Source: Clavulina sp. PMI_390 (taxonomy: Eukaryota > Basidiomycota > Agaricomycetes > Cantharellales > Hydnaceae). Taken from it: a DNA stretch of 64,000 nt. The DNA lies in the NCBI GenBank assembly GCA_015039315.1, contig WIDE01000048.1, forward strand, positions 125,431 through 189,430, in the 5' to 3' direction. The notes under the pieces are model-generated. The model had not been told where the DNA came from and did no database searches. It saw only the letters and a list, made by a program, of their open reading frames with translations. The position numbers were made by a program, and so were the translations under genes. This document shows positions 13,540 through 24,669 of this stretch, piece by piece (within the stretch, counting starts at the first letter, position 1; every line of letters starts with the position of its first letter).

Positions 13540-14338
13540 ACTGAGACTATGCGTGCAGCAATGTCGGTAGAGTATTGTGTTTTGGCTGGTATGGTACACC
13601 AGAGCGGCCAAACACTGGAAGGAACTCTCCAGCAAGGATCGACTTGACGAGTGATATCAGACCACTGGTTAGCACGTGAGTCACTGTCACGCCCCAGGAT
13701 GGAAGACGAGCCAGACAAGCAAGCGGGGAGGCCGGATGACCTCGCCGTCGATGAGCGGACTTGAAGGACCACCGCCTTAGGTTCGCACCGCCTAGGCCAC
13801 CATCAATCCCTACTAACGGCTGGCTACTATTTCTTGGTGCGTCTTGTTTAGGTGGATGACCCTTCGCGGGCCTCGATGCGGAGCCAGAAGTAGAGTGATC
13901 ATGCGCACAACGACGGAGTTCTCCATCGGAGTTACGTCACAGTCACATATGATAACCTCATTTTTTGGCTTCCTTTCACTGCCGACCTGCCTGAGTCTGA
14001 ATTTACAGTTCTGCTTTTTGGGGCTCTACCCTCAGTCTATATGCATTAGTAAGTTATTATTCGTCATCGCGCCCCACATCAATTGATATTAGTGGCTAAC
14101 TGGGAATGGGCCTGAAGTCAAATAGGGTGCTGATTTGCCGGCCCACTCAATAGAAGCACAGGCAGACGTCACTAATTAAGAGTGTATTTGGATTGACCTA
14201 TACCCCATCGCCGCACAGTCAAAAAACGATCAGGGCACGCACCTGTGGAGCACAAATGTGTTCATCTACATACTGTGCTCCACTGCCCTATCTCCTCTCC
14301 ACCACCCTCTCCCCCTCCCTCCTCCTCCCTTAAGTCTC
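13540..14338. other. Divergent promoter region, WD-like A (-) and zinc-finger gene 1 (+)
   Basis: About 800 nt between divergently transcribed genes. It contains a CRE-like site at 14165-14174 and a pyrimidine-rich run just before the ATG at 14339. No coding region is supported. Confidence 0.55.
14165..14174 (+). promoter_or_regulatory. CRE/ATF-like element shared with zinc-finger gene 2
   Basis: GACGTCACTA lies 165 nt upstream of the ATG of zinc-finger gene 1. The same 10-mer lies 156 nt upstream of the ATG of zinc-finger gene 2 (16390-16399), inside a longer conserved block that begins AATAGAA. Preservation in both copies suggests a site for a bZIP factor. Confidence 0.5.
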
Positions 14339-15824
14339 ATGCACGAAGACGCCCACACTCTTGATCAACAGCACAGCGTTCCCTCGTCAGTCGTGCCAGC
14401 AAATCGCAAGTCTCGTCCCCCCCGTACGAAGCGCTTCCACTGCGACCAATGCGATCGATCATTTGACCGGCCGTCGCTTCTGACTCAGGTGGGCAAAAGC
14501 GTCCGCTCTTCCTCGTTGCTCATCTCTCTCTCACCTTACGCTCACTCGGGCCTTGAACCATGATTCTTAACTCCATTAGCATGTTTTCACCCACACTGGA
14601 GAAAAACGTGATTATAAAGTTTCCACATGGCCGTCATTAATCCCTGATTTAACGCCTCTTCTGTGATGTAGCCCACCAATGCCTCAAATGCATGGACAAA
14701 TGGGTGAGCAGATGTCAAAATAACCCTTTCCAGCTTGAATACGAAAGTGACCTTGCAATGAATAGTTTGCTCGAACCTCCAACCTCTACCGCCACATGCG
14801 AACTTGTAAGGGGAATAATACACTCCTTGCCGGTCATGCGCCTTCTTCACTGGCTAGCGAAGAGAACACACTCTTTGACCCCCCTTCAGGCGCCTCCTCC
14901 CTCACTGCTTACGAAGAGGAGGAAAAGGTTCAATCCCCATCAGCCAGTTCTGACCTCATTACCGACGATGTCGTGCGCGGTGTCTCTCCAGATCCCGCCT
15001 GGGGCCCACTCCCGCTTGCATCATGGGAACCGAGTCCAAACCCGAATGTAAGACGACATTCGGTGCCCGCGATACCCCTACCCATCTCCCAGCGCGTTCC
15101 CATCGCGTCTGCACGTGGGTTTGGGCCTCAGCAGTCGGTGACCTTTGAGCCAGACGTCGAATCAGCCAAACCAACGGCGTCGTCTTTCGACGACATGGAG
15201 GTAATGCCCACCACTAGTAGCCCTCCATTTGGAGCCTCTACGGCCACTGAAGAATTGTTGGTGACTTCGTCTTACCTGAATGCCATGCAGCCACCACTAC
15301 TTCGACACGATGGCTTGCTGAACAACCAGCGGGGCTATCTGGGAGCGAGTGAGATGGCTGCAGTGGCAGATAAAGTTCGCCGCTACTCCGACTCACATGA
15401 TAGGCCTTTCCATGGACAGGCCCATCCCGTGATAGGCAATGGCTATACAACCGCCGTTCATGAGCCTTCGCCTCTCAGCCGACCAAACCCGTCGCGCTGG
15501 TCGTCGCTTCGTGACGCTGAGGGATTCCCAGTGGGGTCAGCTTCATCTGCCTCGGCAGATCAGAGCACTATCTTCAAGTACTTGAAGGACCTACCATCGC
15601 CTCAGCAGCAGCAACCCCAGGCACACGCGCAAACCCAACCGGATAGGGTTTCTTTTTCCGCGTCCTTGATGGAATGTGATCCCCCAGCTCCCGCTGCAAG
15701 CAACCAGGACTCAGGTGCGACAACCATTCCGGGGCGAGGCAACCTTCAACAGTTGGAGTGGCAAGGCGCCTGGCCGACGTCGGTATCCGGCACTTCGGAT
15801 GAATTGACTTGGCAAAACCTGTGA
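14339..15824 (+). CDS. Two-finger C2H2 zinc-finger protein, tandem copy 1
   Basis: Four exons (14339-14488, 14580-14607, 14672-14703 and 14766-15824) sum to 1269 nt, or 422 aa. Finger 1 is FHCDQCDRSFDRPSLLTQH followed by VFTHTGEKP, a textbook C2H2 finger with TGEKP linker. Finger 2 is HQCLKCMDKWFARTSNLYRH then MRTCKG, a C2HC variant. Exons 2 (28 nt) and 3 (32 nt) encode the end of finger 1, the linker and the start of finger 2, so the DNA-binding unit is spread over four exons. The remaining 340 residues are low-complexity and Ser/Pro/Gln-rich, with a conserved block WGPLPLASWEPSPNPN and RRHSVPAIPLPISQRV shared with copies 2 and 3. It is probably a nuclear, lineage-restricted transcription factor; its targets are unknown. 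Confidence 0.88.
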
Positions 15825-16554
15825 TTCTTGGAATGGACGCCCATCCCGGCTCCTTTGTTCCTGTGCGGCAACCTGCTCTCATTCCCTTATTGTCCTTTTG
15901 CCGTATGCGTGTTGCATTTGACAAAGACCCGTACTATTCTTCCGCCCCAAAAAAAAAGTCTCACTGTATTCTCCCCGAAAGTCCCGATATATACTCAACA
16001 GGGCAGTCAACCATACTGTATGTAACACTAGCGTCCCTCAATCGTTATTCAAATGGCATATCGTGATTTTGGCGAACCAAAAAATAACAAGTATGAACTG
16101 GGTCTCAAGTCAGAAGAATCATATGCTTGGATGATTCGTAGAGCTCGAACGATGACGGGCAAGCGAGCTACAAGTGGGGCTGTGTCTAGAGCTTGGCAAA
16201 GAAAACGGCTCTCACTTGACTCAGAATAATTCCTAAGAGGAGCAGGCTGCATGGGGTTAGGTTTGCATGCGTCATCGCTCAACAGAACTATACAGCGGTG
16301 ATGCTGGAATAGCTTGCGATATATGGGCCCTGAAAGTCAGATGTCCTGATCTACCAGGTTTTTCCCAGCACATTGAATAGAAACGAGTTGACGTCACTAG
16401 TTTAGACCTGTTTGCCAATTATCTATCATGACCTCGCCACAGACATGCAGTCCGAGCTGTTTAGGTTAAGAAGACCCATTATTCTCTCCACCTCCCTCCA
16501 CCTCCCCTCCCTCTCCGCCTTCACCAATCTATCTCCTCCTCGTACCTCATCTCT
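15825..16554. other. 3' UTR of zinc-finger gene 1 and promoter of gene 2
   Basis: Positions 15977-16010 match 18109-18142 downstream of gene 2 at 30 of 34 bases, so the duplicated unit included the 3' untranslated region. The right half holds the gene 2 promoter with its CRE-like element and a pyrimidine-rich run before the ATG. An A9 run lies at about 15950-15958. Confidence 0.6.
16390..16399 (+). promoter_or_regulatory. CRE/ATF-like element of zinc-finger gene 2
   Basis: GACGTCACTA, preceded by T so that TGACGTCA is a perfect palindromic CRE, lies 156 nt upstream of the ATG at 16555. It matches the element at 14165-14174 in sequence and position. Confidence 0.5.
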
Positions 16555-17989
16555 ATGACCGAAAACTCGCCTACCTTGGATGAACAATCTATCGTCCCTT
16601 CACAACTCAAACTAGTAATGCGCAAGGCAACTCGTGGACCTCGCGTAAAACGCTTCCAGTGCGATCAATGTGATCGAATTTTTGACCGGCCGTCGCTTCT
16701 TACTCAGGTGCGCACTCCGTCTCCCCTTCGCTCACTCCACACCCAGGCTGACGAGAACTCTGATCCTTCGCGTCATAGCATCTCTTCACCCACACTGGAC
16801 AAAAACGTGAATAAATATCTCACGTGAACCTTATAGTCCTAAACGGGGCCCCTCCTTCCGTCACGTAGCGCATCAGTGTGTCAAATGCATGGACAAATGG
16901 GTGAGCCAATATATCGTATAGAGCCATGTCCATCGATAGTTTAATGACAAACGAACAACGATTCCAAATTAGTTTGCTCGAACATCTAATCTTTATCGCC
17001 ACATGCGAACCTGCAAGGGAGATGGACAACAGTCCAGTGGCAGTACGCATTCGCCTTTCAGCGAGGACACGCTCATCGACGCCTCCTCTCACGCCTCCTC
17101 TCCTACCGCTTGCGAAGAGGACGCCCAATCTCCCCCGCCCACTTTTGATATCGACGATTCAGTCCGCTGGGTGTCTCCAGATCCTGCCTGGGGCCCTCTC
17201 CCGCTTGCGTCGTGGACACGTAGTCCCAATCCAAACATCCGACGCTCTTCTATCCCGGCGACGCCTATGCCCATCTCCCAGCGCGTCCCCATCATATCTG
17301 CCTCTGGGCCGATGATAGCTGCTGAGTGGACGCTATTGGCGCAAAGTACACCCAGCCCCTCGTACGTCATATCGGTCAACACGTCGCCATCATCGGTTGA
17401 AGATATGGATGCGAAATCCACGACTAATAGTACTACATCTAGTGGTTCTACTATTACTGGAAATGAGTACATGACGGAGCCAGTGGCGCGGAATACATCC
17501 TACATGTCGCCTACGCAGCCATCGATCCACAATCAACACCAGAATGCGACCGAGATGGCTGCGATGGCGGACAACATTCGCTTTCATTCTGATTCATACC
17601 GTCGTATCATACACGGGTGTGGTCGACCCGTGAACGTCGATAGCAACCCAAGTGCGAACCAGGGGCCTCCGCCTCCAAGCCAACCTTACAACTCGCCCCC
17701 CTCCTTACATCGTGATGTCAACGGCTTTCCAATCGTGGCGACAGGCGTTACGGATGCTTCATCTTCTTCAGAAAATGTCTTCAAGTATCTATGGGACATG
17801 GAGCCACGACAGCAGCAACAGGCGCATACCGACTGGGCTTCGTTCATGGAAGAAGACAGTCCCGCGCTGGGCTCCCTTAGCATAAATTTAACAATAGGTC
17901 CTGAATCAAGCAACACTCAGCAGTGGATGGGTTCTGACCCGGCACCAGGAAGTAACCCGTCAGGGGAAATGATCTGGCGCGATTGGTAG
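16555..17989 (+). CDS. Two-finger C2H2 zinc-finger protein, tandem copy 2
   Basis: Four exons (16555-16707, 16779-16806, 16869-16900 and 16973-17989) sum to 1230 nt, or 409 aa. Finger 1 is FQCDQCDRIFDRPSLLTQH with linker THTGQKP. Finger 2 is HQCVKCMDKWFARTSNLYRH then MRTCKG. The 28-nt and 32-nt exons and all intron phases match copy 1 exactly. The tail is Ser/Pro/Gln-rich and shares WGPLPLASW and PMPISQRVP with copy 1, and ends in a FKYLWDM-type motif that parallels FKYLKDL of copy 1. The DNA-contact residues in both fingers are nearly unchanged between copies 1 and 2, so they may bind the same sites. It is a likely nuclear transcription factor. Confidence 0.88.
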
Positions 17990-19474
17990 CCCTCGAACAA
18001 AGACAGTTTTCATCGTATCCCCATCCCCTTCCGTTCCCGTCCACCCTGCTCTTATTATATTTGTCATGCGTCCCGATATTCTATGGTACCAGTTATTGTT
18101 TCCTACCTGAAAGTCCCCATATACACCGAACAGGGCAGTCAATTATTGTATCTCAATGTAGTAACCCCTTGTATTGATGAGCAAATACTGATATGACCAT
18201 TCAAGAACTAGCCCCGTCGATCCCTCCAGTTCAGAAACTATATTACCACAAGTCAAAGCTAGGGAATACGACAATTAATCAATCCATCCGGCTAGTTGGG
18301 AAATCGACATCGACCTTGGTTGCCTTGCTAATGAAGTCTCCATGATTGTTCGATTTCTAAGATGAAGCGGTAAGTCTTATGTTTCGCCTCACGAGCTTGA
18401 AGCCAGTTTAGGCTTTTTTTGATCTGCACATCTGAAGATGTGTAGTACGCAATAAGAACGATTACCGACAACTCCGGCGTCTTAAGTCAAATGAGTGGTC
18501 GGGTAAGGACAAATGACAGCAATCCTATCGCACCATAAAACTAATTAAGGTTCACGGCCCTTATGCGTATGGAGCGGTCAAAGGGAGACGTCATTTGGAG
18601 CAGCCGCATTCATGATCTTCCACCATACTAAAACCAGTGTCAGCGGTCGTGTTCGCCTACTGGGGGTGGTCATGACGTCATTTTGTTCCCCCCTACGTAC
18701 CTGTGCAAGTGGCTGCGGAGTATAAGATCGGACCGACAAAAGCTAGCTTGCTTCTTATATCCCCCGACCGAGGCTGGAACGACGACAGCATGACTCAAGT
18801 TCATAACAAATTAAGCACACGTCAAACCGTGGATCGGGTTTCGTGAGTACTCTTGACACTTCAAGACGTTCAAAGTTGTCATATTTTGACGCATGTACAC
18901 GGAAATAGGTCCAAATGGACTGTTTTGATTTCACATGGGCAGGCCCCTGTGGTTCTCCGCCAGCTTGGGACATCAGAGAAGGTATCCCGCTCGAGGAAGG
19001 TTAAACATGCAAAACTGAATAGAATACCTAGGAATATACCCCTCATCCTCATTACCCCCATAATTCCCATAATCATCATCATCATCATCACAGCCCGAGT
19101 CATACTAATAATAATCGCCATAATCGCCCTAGCCAACATAATCACTATACTCAACATTCAATATTACGCAAGCCTCAAGAAGAGCGGATCGGCAGGCAGA
19201 GCCACAGAGTAGCAGCACCTGTCAAGCCCCCGGTCAAGCCTCGTGGGGTATGTCCATATCACTCCGCAATCTGGAAATAACTGACGCTGTGTCATGTAAC
19301 CAGCTCGTCAAACTGGGCCATAATCTTTACAAGATAAATAGATGATGATAGAGACGCAAGATATATTAATTTGTGATCTGAGCAGTGGAAGCGACGCGTT
19401 GATTCCTTGTGGTTAAGAACCCCACGGCTTAGGTTTATCCACATCTGTAAAATCAACCACCCTACCCAGCCCCA
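17990..19474. other. Intergenic region with simple repeats, no firm gene
   Basis: The left end is the 3' flank of zinc-finger gene 2, with the conserved block at 18109-18142. The rest is AT-rich and gene-poor. An ATC/ATA-rich run around 19055-19110 makes a false poly-isoleucine frame. Nothing else is recognised. Confidence 0.5.
19060..19110. repeat. (ATC)n/(ATA)n low-complexity tract
   Basis: An imperfect trinucleotide run including CATCATCATCATCATCA. It encodes an isoleucine-rich frame on one strand and a methionine-rich frame on the other, both artefacts of the repeat. Confidence 0.7.
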
Positions 19475-19985
19475 TTATCGGCGGCCACGGCCCATCTTTG
19501 GTAGATATTCAAATAACCTGCCAATCTAATAATCCCATAAAGCTCTTCAGTGGGGTTCAGCTAAATCGTATTGACTACATTACCTTGCCGCGTTTAATCT
19601 CAGCCTCTACAATGTGAGCGCCGGCGGCCGCTATCCCCGCTTCTGCCATAGTTTTCAGGGTAGAATTGCGACCACGATCATCAATATGGTGTTCATCATG
19701 TGGATCAGAGTGAGCTTGGCGGGTGTCGTGCCGTGGATGATCCGTACGACTCTGCCGGCTATGGCGATGATGGTGCTACTTAATGCATAAATATTCGCCA
19801 CCACAGACAAGATGATCCCGCCTAACTGTTTCAGAGTCTACGATTTGACGATGGATATCGGGCACTTGGTCATTGTTGATCATGTCAAGAACCATAGAGG
19901 GATCTGAAGTGGTCCACTTCCACTTATCAAATACCAGTCCGTTCAGCATTCTCATTCCCACTGACAAGGGGCATATAGAACTCAC
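19475..19985 (-). CDS. Tentative small His-rich protein gene
   Basis: Three exons (19827-19985, 19584-19775 and 19475-19525) joined at GT-AG sites give an uninterrupted 402-nt frame, or 133 aa. The middle is rich in His, Arg and Asp, beginning HHHRHSRQSR. It is followed by an Ala/Gly-rich helix-like segment, MAEAGIAAAGAHIVEAEIK, and a basic end, PKMGRGRR*. Ala/Gly repeats after a charged low-complexity region occur in several fungal proteins of unknown function, but I do not recognise a family. The true start is uncertain: an upstream ATG near 20015 could begin another exon. The splice sites and consistent frame are the only support. It could also be a relic. Confidence 0.4.
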
Positions 19986-20019
19986 GTAACACGACCCCCT
20001 GGTCGCAGTTCGTTAGACA

Positions 20020-20791
20020 TTGATGAAGTTGGGGTTTTCCGCCAGCGAATTTAGTGGATGAGAAGAAAGCTTACTTGGAAGCGAATTTGGTCATAGATTT
20101 TATATTCAAAATGCCCTCTTGGCATCCGAAGACATTCACCACAGCCAATGACGTAGTATCAAGCCCCCAAGTCAGATTACATAACCGACAAAGACGCCGG
20201 CTCAATTTTCTCGGTCGTGCCTCTCAACTCACGCGATTGACCATGGATTCTCGAAAACTACACTCCTAAATAAACACCCAGTCACGGCGCGGGACTGTTC
20301 GGCCCCCTCGAAGGCTCGGATTCCAAGGTTGTCACTGCCTCAGATGGCCATCCAAACGTAATAGTGACTACAATATGCTACGCGCAAGGTGTCTAGGTCG
20401 AAGGAGTGTCTCTCCTACCAGCAACTGTAGGCTTCAGTTTCTGTACTCTTGCATTCGTAAAGGTGTAGCAGTCAAAGTCACAGGCTCATTGGCGCCAGCC
20501 AAGACTCGTGGAAGGGCCTGAGATGTTTGATTTCAAGGGGCTAGATCAAGTCGCTCGCCGCTGTGCGGCGTTTCTTTTTTTGCTGTTGTCGCCTCGAAAA
20601 CTGAGTTACTGGTGGGTAAAGTCAACTTAATGCGGTCATCGCATTAAAGTTGGAAGTATTCAGTCCCCCTCGATCGCTTACATAACAAGGGCCGCCACAA
20701 TCTCTTGACCGCATGAACGAGGACCCTTCAAGCCCTCTCCGTCCCACCTCCACCATCCCTCCCTTCGAACGCTTTTGAGCATTACTTTGTC
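20020..20791. other. Intergenic region before zinc-finger gene 3
   Basis: No coding region is supported. The last 130 nt before the ATG at 20792 is the promoter of zinc-finger gene 3. The CRE-like element of genes 1 and 2 is not recognisable here, so this copy's promoter has diverged. Confidence 0.5.
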
Positions 20792-22197
20792 ATGCCTCAA
20801 ACGTCAAAGCTCATGCCTTGCTCGCCGCATGAAGCAGACTTGCAGTGCGATCATTGCGAACGATCGTTTGATCGACTTTCGCTGCTTACTCAGGTGCTCG
20901 TCTTCTCCTTTATTCCGTGCTGACCGAGGCTGATTTACATCCCTTCATCCATGAACGTCGTCAGCACGTTATCACTCACGTTGAAGAAAAACGTGAATAA
21001 CATCTTTCTCATAACAACCAGAGCCTTAAGCGGGCCTCTGCTTCTGTCACATAGCACATCAATGCCTGCAATGCACAAACAAATGGGTGAGCAAATATCA
21101 TATAGCAACGTCTTCAACAGCGAAATGGCCAATCATTCATACCAAAATAGTTTGCCCGAGCCTCTGATCTCTCGCGCCATATGAGGTACTGCAAGGGTAA
21201 AAATCAAGAAGCTCCTCTCCCGCCCCTGAAAACCGACGGCAGTGCGTCTGTGGTGGACACAACTTTCACCCATCCTGAGTATGCACCTACACGTATTTCT
21301 CGCGGAGATGCTTCCATAGTGCTGGACACGGACGGCTCTGAGGCTCCCTCTCAAGATCCCGTATGGACCCGGCGTAGCCCCCTTGCGTCGTGGAAACCGT
21401 CCCCAAATCCAAACATCAGGCGACATTTCGTCCCTGTGATGCCCATGCCTATAGCCCAGCGCGTCAATCCCATCTCGGGGCATGACACGCTCACATATGC
21501 TAATTGGATGCGGTTGGCACATGGCCAAACGTACACGGCTGCATCGGCCATGATACTGCCCTTTGCTTCTAATAATTTGCCGATGGGTGCGCCCACTGCC
21601 GGAACCTCTTTGGCCCCTTCACCCAGCCATCCCGTATTCGTTACACAAGTGGCGGAGCTAATTGCGACAAACAACTCCTCCCTCCTCCCCCCTCTCCAGT
21701 CAGCATACGTTAGGTCATTGCATCAACAGCAGCAATACAGGGGCGATGCTGAGATAGGCGCAGTGGTTACCCATAATTTTTCCTCACATGAGTCTGTCGA
21801 CGAACGTTCCTTCCATAGCGATATTGCCTCCGAGTCGGCATATCCTTCTCGACGCTTTCACTCCCCACCCCCTTCTGCCGCTTCGCCTCCTAACGTCAGG
21901 ACTACTCCCGTTGTGGCCACAGCGTTTCTCTCTGCATCGAAGCATGAGCACGTCCTCAAGTATTTGAGTGGGGTGCATCAACCTCAACAAGGATCGTTTG
22001 AGGACCAGTCAGCTTGGCCTTCGTTGTCACCACTTCCTTTCAACGACAGGTCTAACGATTTTAACACCAGTGGCATGGACCCAAACGCACTTGGCTCTGG
22101 TTCAAATTATGAACAACTGCGGAATGCTTTTACCTCAGCTACACTGAGTAGCCCTTTAAGCGACAATCCATTGAACGAATACATAACCTTTAACTGA
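20792..22197 (+). CDS. Two-finger C2H2 zinc-finger protein, diverged tandem copy 3
   Basis: Four exons (20792-20893, 20965-20992, 21055-21086 and 21151-22197) sum to 1209 nt, or 402 aa. Finger 1 is LQCDHCERSFDRLSLLTQH followed by VITHVEEKP, so the zinc ligands are intact but the TGEKP linker has become VEEKP. Finger 2 is HQCLQCTNKWFARASDLSRH then MRYCKG, with changed contact residues. The 28-nt and 32-nt exons are retained. The N terminus is shorter than in copies 1 and 2. The tail keeps the family block SPLASWKPSPNPNIRRHF and a FLSASKHEHVLKYL-like motif. Loss of the consensus linker and altered helix residues suggest a changed DNA target, while the intact frame argues that it still functions. 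Confidence 0.86.
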
Positions 22198-22829
22198 GGC
22201 CCCTTGTATTTCTATGCAGATACACGTTGATTCATCCGCCTCTCTTTGATCCTCTAGCTCTTCCGCTTTCCTATACTCATCAGCCCACGCCCTTTGGATT
22301 CCAGCCCAACATCACAGTGAGTTCTCACTATTCTCTCCACATCATCGGATCGTCCACCAACCGAGCTGTTTTAGCTATTTCCCGCATGCTCCCAACTTTG
22401 GCCTAACTCGTAACAATCTACATCTCCGTGCCTCTGCTCTGTTCTATGTTTGGAATTCTGCACGTTTTGGGATTGGGTTCCGTCTGCGTTCACGTAATAT
22501 ACTGGTATTTGCCACTCTATTTATTTATCGCAAAGCATCAACTTTCTCGCTATCTTTTCCTCTTTCTAATGTGGTGAAACTATCTGTGAATGTTCTACAT
22601 TCGTTTTTCCTTCGCCGCCTGAATGGGAAGCGTCTAAGTAAGTTTCTTGCGAAGGCGCAGAGCGGACGAGAGCTCGCCAAGTGCTGGATAGGGGCTGCTA
22701 TTTCTGGCTCGCACGCGAGTGACCCGGAAACCGATTGGATGGTAGGCACGTCTGAGCTATCACACCACGGCTAGGCGCTGAATCTCACTGGTACCAACCT
22801 GAAGATCCAACGACGCCAAACGACCTCGT
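22198..22829. other. Convergent intergenic region
   Basis: This lies between the 3' ends of zinc-finger gene 3 (+) and the N-acetyltransferase (-). Short open frames are present without any recognisable feature. Confidence 0.5.
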
Positions 22830-24161
22830 TTAGAACTGGACCCGATCAAATCCAATCGCAGACCCAGCCACCCCGCTGACTTCACCCGTTGCTGAGCTAA
22901 AGTCGATGCCAAAATACATCCTCAGCGCGTCGAGTCGATCCTGCTCAGTTTTGAAAGTTTGTAGCGTCCGTGCCACGCCACGGACCGAGCACTTGCACTC
23001 GTTCGTCGTCAGAGTGATACTCCCGACGATCGAATCTGCCTTTTCGCCATGGCGCATGTTTCCCCAGCTGCTGTCCTCGGTGCCAGTGGCGGCAAGGGAG
23101 CCAAGGATGTACGGCACCTCGCGCGCGAGGACCATTCGGCTTGCGGCGAGCGTGAAAGTGAAAAAGCTGTCCCGTCGATAGCTTGATGCAATGGAGAGCG
23201 ACTTGTAGTCCTCAGGTGTAAACTCTAGTTCGGAGAACGAGTACACATCTAACCATTGGGCTTTTTTCTCCGCCTTGGCTTCGTCAGTGGAAGGAGAAGA
23301 ATGAGAAGACAGGTTAGATACAACTGAGGAAGGCGTTTGTGCTTGGAGTGGGGTTTGGATGGGAGGGTTATCATGGCTTGGCGGGAGAGGCCCAGTGTTA
23401 GCAGAAGCTTCATTTTCAGGGGAACTGTTTGAACGGTGCTGATAAATCCACCATTCCTGGGATTGATTGGTCATGCTCTTGATAGGTGCTTTGATGTACC
23501 TCGCTGAAGCAGGAGCAACAGTCGAGTGCTCGACGCCATCCTGGAGTGGGAGAGGCTCGATGGGGCCAGGACCGCCAAACCCTGCATCCACGACGTACTT
23601 CTGATTGTCAATAGTGACAAAGTTCAACATGTGCCCCCTGACAAAGACGTATGGTAGGTATTCAGTCGTTATTCGGATCTATGTTGTGAGCGCAAATGTC
23701 CGTGGTTCTCACCATGCTATTCGAGCATCCTGCCCCATATGCACTCGGGCTGCCCCAGAATACACATCATAGCCCAAGCTTCTCAGAACATTCCCAAAGA
23801 GCGTGTTGATTTCGTAGCAGCCGCCGCCACGTCCTCCACCACCATCTATTCGCCCAGCGGCACCGCGCCCAACGATCTTCTCAAAAAGCTCGTTGCTACC
23901 GAGTAGAGGGATAACGGGGCCTGGAATGGGGTTATAGTGCTTAGAGAGATTCTCCCAAGGCACACACGAGAGTTGGTAGCGCTGCAAGCGTTGGAGGAAT
24001 TCAAGCCCTAGTGAGTGACCAACACCATCGGCACCTGGCCGAAAGTTTGCTGGCAGGCGAATATGGTTGAAGTAGCGCTCGATCTGCGAAGCAGAGTAAA
24101 TATGTCGCAAGGTGGCGGAGGCTCGCATGCGAGCGTAATAGGAGGAGGTTGACGAGGACAC
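22830..24161 (-). CDS. NAT: Arylamine N-acetyltransferase
   Basis: Two exons (23713-24161 and 22830-23637) sum to 1257 nt, or 418 aa. NAT enzymes transfer acetyl (or malonyl, in some fungi) from CoA to arylamines and hydrazines. The catalytic triad is visible: Cys115 in GGGCYEINTLFG, His152 in WGHMLNF and Asp167 in VVDAGFGGPGP. The N-terminal helical domain carries the family stretch VPWENLSKHY. The usual length is 280-340 aa; the excess is a low-complexity Ser/Pro/Gln insertion of about 70 residues (starting near SSPENEASANTG and ending near EAKAEKKAQW) between the beta-barrel and the C-terminal lid. The single intron falls one residue before the catalytic His. Fungal NATs detoxify plant and microbial amines such as benzoxazolinone derivatives; that role is inferred. 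Confidence 0.92.
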
Positions 24162-24669
24162 TACTCGGGCTGAAGGCGCTCGGAGAAGACTGCGCCACTC
24201 CGACGTTATTTCAAATGCTCAAAGAAGCCCTTCCTCAATACCACACCAATCCACAGATTTTACTCGATGAAGATCGTGTATCTCAGTGCAGGAAAACGTT
24301 CCCGTGCAGATTGAAGATGTGTATGGAATGGAAGGTGACAAGTGACTAATTCACATTGACACGTACGGATACAATTGGAGCTAAACGTCTTGGAACCACG
24401 TGAAATGATTCCACGCAGTTGAGCTACTCATAAACTAACTGAAGATAGCAGAAACACGCCCCAAAAAATATTGATGGTGAGAAGAATCTGATCTGATACA
24501 AATTGTGTACGTGTGCAAGGGAGAAACGAGAACGGAGATCCAGCGAGATGGATCAGCTAAAAGCAAGCATGGTCCGCGCCGGTAAACCCTAGGGGATGAG
24601 CTGATAGAATGGGAAAAAGACGCTCACCATGTTTAGTGCTGATCGCTGCGGAGGCAGTATCCACCGCTT
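24162..24669. other. Intergenic region
   Basis: This holds the 5' flank of the N-acetyltransferase gene and the 3' flank of the hypothetical gene to the right, both on the minus strand. No feature is recognised. Confidence 0.5.

Noticed and set aside
18853..19212. Plus-strand frame with a long isoleucine run, like a membrane helix
   Set aside because: The isoleucine run is produced by an ATC/ATA simple repeat; the opposite strand gives a methionine run for the same reason.
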